Assembly: GCA_017452215.1 (NCBI GenBank)
Contig: JAFTMU010000141.1
Location: forward strand, 1-5,547
Direction of reading: 5' to 3'
Source of the DNA: Clostridia bacterium
Lineage (GTDB): Bacteria > Bacillota > Clostridia > Oscillospirales > CAG-272
Length of the DNA stretch: 5,547 nt
Below the pieces are notes generated by a model that saw only the letters and a list, made by a program, of their open reading frames with translations, searched no databases and was not told the DNA's origin. The translations under genes were made by a program, and so were the position numbers. Shown here one piece after another: positions 1-5,547 of the stretch (its first letter is position 1; each line of letters opens with the position of its first letter).

Positions 1-165
1 CGGGTTGGGATCATCCGGATTAGGATCATCCGGGTTAGGATCGTCCGGATTGGGATCATCCGGGTTGGGATCATCCGGGTTGGGATCGTCCGGGTTAGGA
101 TCATCCGGATTAGGATCGTCCGGGTTAGGATCATCCGGATTGGGATCGTCAGGATTGGGATCGTC
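1..165 (-). repeat. Eleven tandem 15-bp units encoding DDPNP
   Basis: Eleven complete, in-frame 15-bp units encode Asp-Asp-Pro-Asn-Pro without a single amino-acid change, and the array runs off the window edge. Units differ only at third codon positions: GAT/GAC in codon 1, CCC/CCT in codon 3, AAT/AAC in codon 4 and CCG/CCT in codon 5. Codon 2 is always GAT. The unit nearest the N-terminus is the only one ending in CCT. The peptide should be extended, highly acidic and proline-stiffened. It may be a spacer to a downstream domain, a cell-wall-spanning stalk or a cation-binding segment, and the sequence does not decide between these. The opposite strand also reads as an open repeat (GSSGL), but that is a by-product of the period. 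Confidence 0.97.
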
Positions 166-663
166 AGGTTTACCCGAGGTAGAGCTATCCTCAGAACCAC
201 CGGGTCCCACGTCCTCACGGGCATGTGCGCATACCACACTTCCGTTCTTTACGGGAGTATTGGCATCCGCTTCCACGCCGTCCACCGTCCAATAGGTATT
301 GGAAATGGTGTCCTCGTAGGTGAGGCTTCCATCGGGAGAAGCGATCGCCGAAACCACTGTGTCGACGAAGGTCTTAAGCGTTACGTAATCGTTCTCCTCG
401 CCCTGCACGGCTGCCACAAACGTCAGCTTTTTATCCGTGCTTTCCTCGGGCTTGTGCTCTCCGCTCACCTGGCTCGGAGGCACTTCGTTTCCAAGCTTGT
501 CACCGGAGGTCGTTTCGCCTTCTCCGGGAGTGGTTACTTCTTCCCCGCTTGTGGTAGAATCGTCCGTCTCGTCATCAGAGCTGCCAAACAGATCGCAGGC
601 GCAAAGAGAAACCGAAAGAACGATTGCAATCACCAACAAAAGGATCCGCTTCAAATCTTTCAT
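1..663 (-). CDS. Repeat-containing lipoprotein, 3' end outside the window
   Basis: This gene encodes a predicted membrane-anchored surface lipoprotein of unknown function; 221 codons are visible with no stop. The ATG at 663-661 follows a purine-rich AAAGGAAG ribosome site. Residues 1-22 form a signal peptide (MKDLKR, then a hydrophobic stretch) ending in the lipobox LCAC, with Cys23 as the lipidation site. Residues 24-78 are a low-complexity acidic Ser/Thr/Gly linker. Residues 79-149 form a small folded-looking domain starting KKLTFVAAV and containing YWTVDGVEADANTPVKNGS. This faintly recalls the W-x-V-N-G...V-x-D-G-D ending of DUF4430-type beta-grasp domains, but that is a weak guess. A second acidic linker (150-166) leads to eleven DDPNP repeats from residue 167 onward, which continue past the window edge. 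The gene has its own promoter and shares a palindromic leader element with the acetyltransferase-hydrolase operon. Lipoprotein export is well supported; the function is not recognised. Confidence 0.85.
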   Translation of the reverse strand, partial: MKDLKRILLLVIAIVLSVSLCACDLFGSSDDETDDSTTSGEEVTTPGEGETTSGDKLGNEVPPSQVSGEHKPEESTDKKLTFVAAVQGEENDYVTLKTFVDTVVSAIASPDGSLTYEDTISNTYWTVDGVEADANTPVKNGSVVCAHAREDVGPGGSEDSSTSGKPDDPNPDDPNPDDPNPDDPNPDDPNPDDPNPDDPNPDDPNPDDPNPDDPNPDDPNP

Positions 664-694
664 CACTTTTCTTCCTTTCTTGACAAAAAAGTTT

Positions 695-708
695 TCAAAT
701 CGATTTGA
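695..708. promoter_or_regulatory. 14-bp perfect palindrome, putative operator for the lipoprotein gene
   Basis: TCAAATCGATTTGA is a perfect palindrome with a central CpG, in the 5' leader of the lipoprotein gene 18 nt downstream of its -10 box. A near-identical site (one central base different) lies at 4766-4779 in the same place relative to another promoter. The symmetry, central CG and position just downstream of a transcription start fit a repressor operator, for example of a LacI-family regulator. No regulator gene is in the window, so its identity is unknown. Confidence 0.55.
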
Positions 709-721
709 GTACAATTACTCA
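706..721 (-). promoter_or_regulatory. Short inverted repeat at predicted transcript 5' end
   Basis: TGAGTA and TACTCA are separated by four bases, giving a 6-bp stem. On the minus strand this falls at about the expected transcription start (near 720) and overlaps the first three bases of the adjacent palindrome. It could be a second operator half or a 5'-terminal mRNA-stabilising hairpin. A similar element (TGAGC-3 nt-GCTCA) sits at the matching place at 4777-4789. Confidence 0.4.
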
Positions 722-726
722 TTTTC

Positions 727-755
727 ATTATAGCACACAAGCCTTCCAAATGCAA
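727..755 (-). promoter_or_regulatory. Sigma-A promoter of the lipoprotein gene
   Basis: Read on the minus strand, TTGCAT (755-750), a 17-bp spacer and TATAAT (732-727) form a near-consensus housekeeping promoter. The -10 box is TGC-extended. The predicted start near 720 leaves a leader of about 57 nt before the ATG, and the terminator at 793-836 insulates this promoter from psiE. Confidence 0.85.
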
Positions 756-792
756 GACTTTTTTCCATTTTATTTTATATCTTTATATCGAC

Positions 793-836
793 AAAAAAAG
801 AGGCAGTCAAATGCCAAAACGCATTCAACTCGCCTC
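793..836 (-). terminator. Intrinsic terminator of the psiE-family gene
   Basis: On the minus strand a 15-bp stem with one bulged G (GAGGC-g-AGTTGAATGC paired with GCATTTGACT-GCCTC) closes a six-base loop and is followed by seven T residues. It begins 37 nt after the psiE-family stop codon and ends that transcript before the lipoprotein promoter. Confidence 0.92.
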
Positions 837-873
837 CTACGTCCTCATAAAACACGTATACCTTGGATTTCCC

Positions 874-1320
874 TTATTTCCTAACGTTTTTTTCTTCTTC
901 GTCTGCCGCTTCGGGAAGCTCGTCCCCTTCCCCCTCTGCAATCTCCCGCTTGAAATCCGAGCGAGGAATCAAAAAGCGACGAATGGCAAACAAACCGCCA
1001 ATACAAAGTACGCTGGCAATATTGCTGATGGGATCGTTATGGGCAACGATAACCTGACGGGCAATCGCAACGATCAACACCTCAATGGTATTTGCAGGTG
1101 TCAGATTGATCAGCATTCGCACAAATTCAAGCCCGACAACGATGGTAAGAATGTGTTGCAAATATGTATTTGCCGAATCAAAATAGTCCCCCACCGTGAA
1201 CATTTTGTAGATTTCCAGTCCAACCAGCCATACCAAAACGACAATGGTCAGGGTTGCAATCAGATATTCAAGAAAATGGATCGCTTTATTAAAAAAATTC
1301 GCAAGCTTCTTCGGCATCAT
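874..1320 (-). CDS. PsiE-family integral membrane protein
   Basis: This is a predicted 148-residue inner-membrane protein of the PsiE (phosphate-starvation-inducible E) family, whose biochemical role is not established. Four hydrophobic segments are visible at roughly residues 16-37, 54-71, 77-93 and 99-117. The segment ANTIEVLIVAIARQVIV (76-92), with its Glu80 and Arg88, is the family-like signature after the second helix. The C-terminal tail (from about 126) is soluble and strongly acidic. The start is set at the ATG at 1320-1318, because AAGGAG ends 9 nt upstream. A TTG at 1329 would directly abut the ribosome site, so it is unlikely. The gene is monocistronic, with its own promoter and terminator. 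I saw no recognisable Pho box upstream, so phosphate control is not supported here. Family assignment is fairly firm; function is unknown. Confidence 0.82.
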   Translation of the reverse strand: MMPKKLANFFNKAIHFLEYLIATLTIVVLVWLVGLEIYKMFTVGDYFDSANTYLQHILTIVVGLEFVRMLINLTPANTIEVLIVAIARQVIVAHNDPISNIASVLCIGGLFAIRRFLIPRSDFKREIAEGEGDELPEAADEEEKNVRK

Positions 1321-1355
1321 TTGGAGCAACTCCTTTTTTCGCTTTGTTCTACCCC

Positions 1356-1385
1356 ATTATACCATGCGCAAAGGGCAAAAATCAA
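1356..1385 (-). promoter_or_regulatory. Sigma-A promoter of the psiE-family gene
   Basis: On the minus strand, TTGATT (1385-1380), an 18-bp spacer and a perfect TATAAT (1361-1356) with a TG-extended -10 precede the gene. The predicted start is near 1349, giving a short leader of about 29 nt. Unlike the other two promoters in the window, it has no TCAAATCRATTTGA palindrome downstream. Confidence 0.8.
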
Positions 1386-1416
1386 TAGAAAACCGCACAA
1401 TTTTCCATAAAAAGAC

Positions 1417-1461
1417 AAAAAAAGACCGAGCCGAGCTCTTTTTGTAAAAGCGATCGGCTCG
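1417..1461 (-). terminator. Intrinsic terminator of the acetyltransferase-hydrolase operon
   Basis: CGAGCCGA (1427-1434) and TCGGCTCG (1454-1461) form an 8-bp GC-rich stem. Two mismatches interrupt an inner CTTTT/AAAAG extension around a three-base loop. On the minus strand a run of seven T residues (complement of 1417-1423) follows. It lies 37 nt after the hydrolase stop codon and separates the operon from the psiE-family promoter. Confidence 0.92.
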
Positions 1462-1498
1462 ATCCGTATATTTTGCCTTAAAATGCAGACCAAAAGAG

Positions 1499-4084
1499 TT
1501 ACGCCAGGCGCACAGGGCCTAACAGTCCCGTAGGAGGCAGAGGCAACAGGCAGGACATCTTGTCACGGCGGCGGTAAGCGCAATTGGAGGCGATTACAAT
1601 CTCCAATTCATTCACGCCTTCCCTCCACGCCTCCTTGACGCAGAAGCGGAAGGGAGCGCTGACAAGCATTCCGCAGCTTTTTCCGTTGACGAAGAGCTCC
1701 GCAACCTCACCAACCTCACCAAGATCCACGTATTCCACTTGCTTGGAGAAGGAAATCTCCGCCCGATATTTCAGCGTTCCCGTAAAGCGAGAATATGCCG
1801 GCGCAAGATTCTTCAATTCTCCCGCTGCCAGGGCAGGCTGTTCCTTCCATTCGTTTTCATTCGCATAACGCATGGAAAGAGAAAACAAGGTATCCGAAGC
1901 AACAGGCTCCCAGCGCAAGGCATCCGTAGGAATTTCCAAGGGACGCGCCCCGTCAGAAAGGTCGATCTCTCCAAAGCTCACCGTGAGGGTGCTTCTCGGA
2001 GGAATATAGAGACGCACTCTTCCGTTCTCCGTATATCCCTTCTCACAGCCGTTACTCCACGCATCGTATAACGTATACGCTCCACGGTACGGAAAAACGA
2101 TCTCCTCGTCAATGGAATTCGTGGCGGAAAGATTGAAAAACAGATAGCTCTCACATTCCTCGTGGGAAAGATGCAAATGCATCAGATCCTCGCATCCCTC
2201 CAACAAAAAGTCCACAAATCCCTGCTTTTTGAACCATGCGGGAATCTCCTCCACAGGCAAAAGGAGGGCGTTTTTCGTGGCAAAGAGCTCACCCGTCTCC
2301 GCCACCGTAGGATAACGGTCAGCAAAGATCACAGGCACCTGTGCGGCGATCTCCTCAAATCGATCCAAGATCTCTTCAGGCAGATAATCACAGCACGGCA
2401 CCACCAAAGCGTCAAAGCGTTCCTTGTGGATCCGCAGCTTTCCCGCATCCAAGGAGGTTGTATCCCCCTTTAACAGATCCCAAGAAGCAAAATCATAATC
2501 GATGTGCGCAAGGGCCAAGGGCGCCACCGTCTCCTGGGGCGCTCGGATATCTCCGATCCAATCTCCCTCTGCGGGATAATAGATCAAAGCATTTGCACGG
2601 TGTACCCCGCCCGAGGTCAGATGACACAGGCGGTTAACGTACTGCATCAACGGCTTCATAAACGGATACTGCGGGTTTTCCCCGTGATCGTAAGCAAAGG
2701 GAGGAATATGATTGTTGTTCCGCAACGGATCAAACACCGCAGGAACTACAAGGTTTCCACCGCTGACCATCATAGCGTCAAGCATATATTTTCTAGTGGA
2801 AAGCCCCTCCGACCAACCGCCCGCACCCGCATTCTCGCACATAACACGTCCCTGCATTTCGGGGTACAGATGTCCGATCGAAGCGGCTATACGACCAAGC
2901 GTATACAGATAAAAGGCAGGATCGGAATACCTTGCGCTATTGTCGCAGGCATGGGAAATCGTTCGGCTTCCAACCTTCACCTGCTGTAAAACCAGGTCGA
3001 ACCCTGCGGTATGCTGCCCCTTTTGAGAACGGAAGAAATGCCCCGTACTGCAGCCAAGGCGCATATGGGCGTTCATATCCTCAAGGATGTGTCCCGTGTA
3101 AAGCACACCGTGCTCCAAGCACCAGTTGCCCAAACGCTGTACGAAATTCTTGCTGTATTGCTCAGTCACAAAATCCATATAACGGCGGCGGATTACAGGC
3201 GTTTTTCCTCCAATGTCTCTCCAAAGTGCGGGCAAAAGGAGTCTCGTTTCCGCCTCCGTCCATCCCTCGGATTTAGCAAAGATCGAGATCATATCCTCCC
3301 GCCAAGGAAGAACACCATCCTCCCTGCCAAGCTTTTCACAGTAATCGTATCTCGGCTGCGCCATATTGGCAAACATCGGCTCATCGGTAAAAAACGCCTC
3401 TAAGGTGTTCCCGAAATACTCACCAAAACGCTGATAATGGGGCTCGTAAACCTCGTCGATCATCAATTCACAGGATGCGGGATTGAGCAGATCAACCTGG
3501 TCCGAAAAGGCAGCAAAGCCTCTTTTTTCGGTACGTATTACCACAAAGACACGCCAAAAGCCCTCAGGAGCATCCCAAAACAGGATCCCATCCCGAATGT
3601 TTTCGGTGATCTCACGGGGATCGGAATACACGGGCGAGGCGTCCGTTCCGTCCACACGGTAAGCAATAGCGGCAAGAACGCTCTCCCCTTCTCCAAGGAT
3701 AGGCTCCAGCAAAAACGCCACTCCTTGAGCAGGACCAACAGTGTCTACCGTATGCAAAACCACGTTTTTTTTATGTAATTCAGGGTGCTTATCCCGAATG
3801 GCCCAGTTGGCCTTTCCGGAGGGGACCGTAACGTCGTCGGTCAACCACACCTTCATGCCTCTTTTGCGGGCTTCCGCAAGGATAAAACCAAAATCGCTCC
3901 ACCAACGCTCTCCTCCCCAATCGGTATGCCCTCGGCACTCCACCAAAAAACCGCCGCAGCCCGATTGATGAATCGCTTCGATCTCCTCAAGGATATCCTC
4001 ATGGGAGGTATCCCGAAGGATCAAAAACGGATAAAGATAATTAGGCTCTTTCCCCGTCAGACAATCACTGATACGGTTCGTCAT
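1499..4084 (-). CDS. GH106-like (alpha-L-rhamnosidase-type) glycoside hydrolase
   Basis: This 861-residue enzyme probably cleaves an alpha-linked deoxysugar or related residue from plant or host glycan fragments. The exact substrate cannot be read from sequence. Residues 15-480 look like the TIM barrel of the GH106/alpha-L-rhamnosidase-type group: an EEI...GCGGFLVECRG strand-helix start (33-52), then WW...EARKRGMKVWLTDD...PSG (61-90), FFTDEP (231-236), TGHILED (330-336), AGFDLVLQQV (360-369) and CENAGAGGW (416-424). Glu235, Glu335 and Glu417 are candidate active-site acids by position only. Residues 495-600 resemble a Rossmann/GATase-like middle domain. Residues 765-861 form a galactose-binding-like jelly roll (VDLGEVGEVAELFVNGKSCG, then PTGLLGPVRL). 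There is no signal peptide, so the enzyme is cytoplasmic and should act on imported oligosaccharides. The ATG has AAGGAG 10 nt upstream. It is the second gene of an operon, 29 nt after the acetyltransferase. Glycoside hydrolase: confident; GH106 membership: likely. Confidence 0.82.
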   Translation of the reverse strand: MTNRISDCLTGKEPNYLYPFLILRDTSHEDILEEIEAIHQSGCGGFLVECRGHTDWGGERWWSDFGFILAEARKRGMKVWLTDDVTVPSGKANWAIRDKHPELHKKNVVLHTVDTVGPAQGVAFLLEPILGEGESVLAAIAYRVDGTDASPVYSDPREITENIRDGILFWDAPEGFWRVFVVIRTEKRGFAAFSDQVDLLNPASCELMIDEVYEPHYQRFGEYFGNTLEAFFTDEPMFANMAQPRYDYCEKLGREDGVLPWREDMISIFAKSEGWTEAETRLLLPALWRDIGGKTPVIRRRYMDFVTEQYSKNFVQRLGNWCLEHGVLYTGHILEDMNAHMRLGCSTGHFFRSQKGQHTAGFDLVLQQVKVGSRTISHACDNSARYSDPAFYLYTLGRIAASIGHLYPEMQGRVMCENAGAGGWSEGLSTRKYMLDAMMVSGGNLVVPAVFDPLRNNNHIPPFAYDHGENPQYPFMKPLMQYVNRLCHLTSGGVHRANALIYYPAEGDWIGDIRAPQETVAPLALAHIDYDFASWDLLKGDTTSLDAGKLRIHKERFDALVVPCCDYLPEEILDRFEEIAAQVPVIFADRYPTVAETGELFATKNALLLPVEEIPAWFKKQGFVDFLLEGCEDLMHLHLSHEECESYLFFNLSATNSIDEEIVFPYRGAYTLYDAWSNGCEKGYTENGRVRLYIPPRSTLTVSFGEIDLSDGARPLEIPTDALRWEPVASDTLFSLSMRYANENEWKEQPALAAGELKNLAPAYSRFTGTLKYRAEISFSKQVEYVDLGEVGEVAELFVNGKSCGMLVSAPFRFCVKEAWREGVNELEIVIASNCAYRRRDKMSCLLPLPPTGLLGPVRLA

Positions 4085-4113
4085 TTTAAAGCCACTCCTT
4101 TCTCAACGACGAC

Positions 4114-4737
4114 TCAATCATCCAGAACGTCCGCACGGATCAGGTCCATCTTTTCCTTGGGAATCAACGTGTCCAAAATCTCCAACGCCTCATCGCATTC
4201 GTTGCCAAATACCTGGAAGGTATCGTTTCTGACGATCTTAAAGCCGTGCTGATAATAGAGCCAAAGGGCCTTATAGCTCCAAGGCTGAGTATGCAGATAA
4301 ACAGGCTTTTCTCCCATACGGTGGTAGCGATTTACGGTTTCCGCAGCAGCGGCACGAGCAAGTCCCAAGCCCTCGTAGCCGGGAGCTGTCACCAACCATT
4401 GAAGAGCGGAAGCGGGCTGCTGTTGACGGTCGGTCTTCCAGGCAATGCAGCTGCAAACGCCCTCGCCGTCCTTGTTTCGAATGATGACAAAACGCTTCAT
4501 CAATTCATCCTTCTTGCTCAAATAAATTTTTTGGAAATACTCCACCGCCTTCTCCTCGGTAGCAAAATCCCCTGCGTAGACCTCCATTTTGGCCCATGCG
4601 TACTCATCTCCCTCACGGTAGGTGTCCAAGGAAAAGCCCTCTGGCAATACAGGAGTGTAAAGCTGTGGATCATCATTACGCATAATGATGTCCTTAAACG
4701 GTATCGTCTTGTCGATTGCCAACTTTTTCTCTGCCAT
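4114..4737 (-). CDS. GNAT-family N-acetyltransferase
   Basis: This is a 207-residue GCN5-related acetyltransferase that should transfer an acyl group from acetyl-CoA to an amine; the acceptor is unknown. The GNAT core spans about residues 34-180. The acetyl-CoA pyrophosphate loop is in LQWLVTAPGYEGLGLARAA (112-130), with Gly-x-Gly at 123-125, preceded by the beta strand VCSCIAW (94-100). Motif B is YLHTQPWSYKALWLYYQHGFKIV (147-169), in which Tyr161/Tyr162 are near the usual catalytic tyrosine position. Residues 35-70 form the variable substrate-side helices. The ATG at 4737 is supported by GGGAGGA about 8 nt upstream, and no signal peptide is present. It is the first gene of an operon with the GH106-like hydrolase, so an amino-sugar or glycan-derived acceptor is possible. 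That is guilt by association only. Confidence 0.85.
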   Translation of the reverse strand: MAEKKLAIDKTIPFKDIIMRNDDPQLYTPVLPEGFSLDTYREGDEYAWAKMEVYAGDFATEEKAVEYFQKIYLSKKDELMKRFVIIRNKDGEGVCSCIAWKTDRQQQPASALQWLVTAPGYEGLGLARAAAAETVNRYHRMGEKPVYLHTQPWSYKALWLYYQHGFKIVRNDTFQVFGNECDEALEILDTLIPKEKMDLIRADVLDD

Positions 4738-4765
4738 GATTTTGTCCTCCCTTTCAAAGATAAAA

Positions 4766-4779
4766 TCAAATCAATTTGA
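4766..4779. promoter_or_regulatory. 14-bp palindrome, putative operator of the acetyltransferase-hydrolase operon
   Basis: TCAAATCAATTTGA has 6-bp perfect half-sites around a central CA. It matches the site at 695-708 in 13 of 14 positions and in orientation, and starts 15 nt downstream of the operon's -10 box (18 nt at the other promoter). The pair suggests a shared regulator acting at or just after the transcription start. Confidence 0.55.
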
Positions 4780-4789
4780 GCAATGCTCA
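4777..4789 (-). promoter_or_regulatory. Short inverted repeat at predicted operon transcript start
   Basis: TGAGC and GCTCA flank a three-base spacer, giving a 5-bp stem at the predicted 5' end of the operon mRNA (near 4788). It shares three bases with the adjacent palindrome, the same layout as at 706-721. The stem sequence differs between the two loci while the symmetry is kept. Confidence 0.4.
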
Positions 4790-4794
4790 CGGAT

Positions 4795-4823
4795 ATTGTA
4801 GCATATCAATTTTCCTTTTGCAA
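4795..4823 (-). promoter_or_regulatory. Sigma-A promoter of the acetyltransferase-hydrolase operon
   Basis: On the minus strand, TTGCAA (4823-4818), a 17-bp spacer and TACAAT (4800-4795) with a TGC-extended -10 form a good housekeeping promoter. The transcript would start near 4788, with a leader of about 50 nt, and run to the terminator at 1417-1461, about 3.3 kb. The spacer length and the TGC extension match the lipoprotein promoter. Confidence 0.8.
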
Positions 4824-4869
4824 TACTATTCTACCAAAAAACATTGACTTTTTTATAACAAGAAAGAGC

Positions 4870-4907
4870 AAAAAAACGACCTTGCAAAATCTCTTCTGCA
4901 AGGTCGT
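4870..4907 (-). terminator. Intrinsic terminator of ppdK
   Basis: On the minus strand a 14-bp stem (ACGACCTTGCAGAA paired with TTTTGCAAGGTCGT, one G-U pair) closes a GAGA tetraloop of the GNRA type and runs into a U tract. The G-U pair becomes A-C on the other strand and no good T tract lies that way, so it acts in the minus direction. It separates ppdK from the next operon's promoter. Confidence 0.94.
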
Positions 4908-4926
4908 AATTCTATTTCATTTTTCT

Positions 4927-4958
4927 GTTGTGAAACGGGCGTTTTTCCCTTTTACAAC
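4927..4958. other. Extra hairpin in the ppdK 3' untranslated region
   Basis: GTTGT (4927-4931) and ACAAC (4954-4958) flank an inner AAA/TTT and GGG/CCC pairing with a bulge and a seven-base loop. It lies between the ppdK stop codon and the main terminator and has no T tract, so it is not itself a terminator. It may stabilise the 3' end of the mRNA or be incidental. Confidence 0.3.
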
Positions 4959-4978
4959 GAATTCAGCATCGTCTCAGA

Positions 4979-5547
4979 TTACTTGAGAGCGGCCTGAGCA
5001 GCAGCCAGACGAGCGATCGGTACACGGAAGGGAGAGCAGGATACGTAATCCAATCCGATCTGGTGGCAGAACTCAACGGACGTGGGGTCACCGCCGTGCT
5101 CGCCGCAAATACCAACGTGGAGGTTGGGGTTCACGGGTCTACCGAGGGTAACAGCCATGTTCATCAGCTTACCAACACCGGTCTGGTCAAGCTTTGCAAA
5201 GGGATCATTCTCAAAGATCTTTGCTTCGTAGTAAGCGCCGAGGAACTTGCCTGCGTCGTCACGGGAGAAGCCGTAGGTCATCTGGGTCAGGTCGTTGGTA
5301 CCGAAGCAGAAGAAGTCTGCGTTCTTAGCGATCTCGTCGGCGGTGAGGCACGCACGAGGAATCTCGATCATCGTACCAACCTCATACTTGAGGTCGATGC
5401 CGGCAGCAGCGATCTCAGCGTCAGCAGTGGCAACAACGATGTCTCTGACGAACTTCATTTCCTTAACTTCACCGGTGAGGGGGATCATAATCTCGGGAAC
5501 CAGGTTCCAGTCGGGATGCGCCTTCTTAACGGCGATAGCAGCGCGGA
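4979..5547 (-). CDS. ppdK: Pyruvate, phosphate dikinase, C-terminal part (5' end outside the window)
   Basis: This is the PEP/pyruvate-binding barrel end of pyruvate, phosphate dikinase, which interconverts pyruvate + ATP + Pi and PEP + AMP + PPi in the cytoplasm. In anaerobes it often serves PPi-linked glycolysis. About 189 residues are visible, entering as [14 protein letters not shown] and ending LAAAQAALK then TAA. Seen directly are [45 protein letters not shown] and [13 protein letters not shown]. From recalled numbering of the Clostridium symbiosum enzyme, the Mg-binding Glu and Asp and the catalytic Cys are 24 and 62 residues apart. The same spacing is found here (Glu of MIE, Asp of GTND, Cys codon at 5107-5105). 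The C-terminus has about the normal length. Codon choice looks more biased than in the neighbouring genes, as expected for a highly expressed gene. It is followed by its own terminator, so it is not co-transcribed with the next operon. Confidence 0.97.
   Translation of the reverse strand, partial: RAAIAVKKAHPDWNLVPEIMIPLTGEVKEMKFVRDIVVATADAEIAAAGIDLKYEVGTMIEIPRACLTADEIAKNADFFCFGTNDLTQMTYGFSRDDAGKFLGAYYEAKIFENDPFAKLDQTGVGKLMNMAVTLGRPVNPNLHVGICGEHGGDPTSVEFCHQIGLDYVSCSPFRVPIARLAAAQAALK

Noticed and set aside
1..165. Tandem 15-bp units as a CRISPR array or minisatellite
   Set aside because: There are no unique spacers, and all units are in frame and encode the same five residues with only synonymous changes, so it is a protein repeat.
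5..295. Plus-strand open frame with a GSSGL repeat
   Set aside because: It is the reverse reading of the DDPNP array. It has no ribosome site or promoter, and the minus-strand gene has a signal peptide, lipobox and promoter.
695..790. Possible riboswitch in the lipoprotein leader
   Set aside because: The leader is only about 57 nt and holds one short hairpin and a palindrome. That is too small for a known aptamer and has no alternative terminator.
811..1410. 199-codon plus-strand open frame over the psiE-family gene
   Set aside because: It starts inside the psiE terminator hairpin, lacks a ribosome site, and gives a compositionally odd peptide. The minus-strand protein has clear membrane helices.
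2355..2364. A further TCAAATCGAT partial match to the shared palindrome
   Set aside because: Only 10 of 14 bases match, there is no second half-site, and it lies inside the hydrolase coding sequence with no promoter next to it.
1584..4252. Several plus-strand open frames of about 65-160 codons across the hydrolase and acetyltransferase genes
   Set aside because: They lie antisense to two well-supported genes, show no domain-like pattern or ribosome site, and are expected by chance opposite GC-rich third positions.

Overview
The window looks like chromosome from an anaerobic, Gram-positive Clostridia-type bacterium, probably an uncultured gut or rumen lineage. This is inferred from a clostridial-type pyruvate, phosphate dikinase, purine-rich Shine-Dalgarno sites (GGAGG, AAGGAG), sigma-A promoters with TGn-extended -10 boxes, compact intrinsic terminators, and a lipoprotein with a D/S/T/E-rich linker. 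No mobile element, CRISPR array, rRNA or tRNA was seen. All genes read on the minus strand, so transcription runs from high to low coordinates.

In reading order, the window opens inside the end of ppdK (pyruvate, phosphate dikinase, 5547-4979), which closes with a strong terminator (4907-4870). Next is a two-gene operon with its own promoter (4823-4795): a GNAT acetyltransferase (4737-4114) and, 29 nt later, a large cytoplasmic glycoside hydrolase resembling the GH106/alpha-L-rhamnosidase-type family (4084-1499). It ends at a hairpin terminator (1461-1417). A monocistronic PsiE-family membrane protein follows (1320-874), with its own promoter and terminator. Last is a lipoprotein (663 to beyond position 1) with a small unassigned domain and then at least eleven perfect Asp-Asp-Pro-Asn-Pro repeats that run off the window.

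The most interesting non-coding signal is a shared promoter-leader module. The acetyltransferase-hydrolase operon and the repeat lipoprotein gene lie about 4 kb apart and are separated by psiE. Both have a TTGCAW-N17-TAYAAT promoter with a TGC-extended -10, then a short inverted repeat near the predicted transcript start, then a 14-bp palindrome TCAAATCRATTTGA. psiE lacks this module. This suggests that one regulator, perhaps LacI-like, controls the intracellular glycan enzyme and the surface lipoprotein together, but that is inference. The second notable signal is that every nucleotide difference among the eleven lipoprotein repeats is synonymous.

I found no strong case for a wholly new system. 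The candidates for novelty are the co-regulated lipoprotein/acetyltransferase/hydrolase set and the repeat lipoprotein itself.
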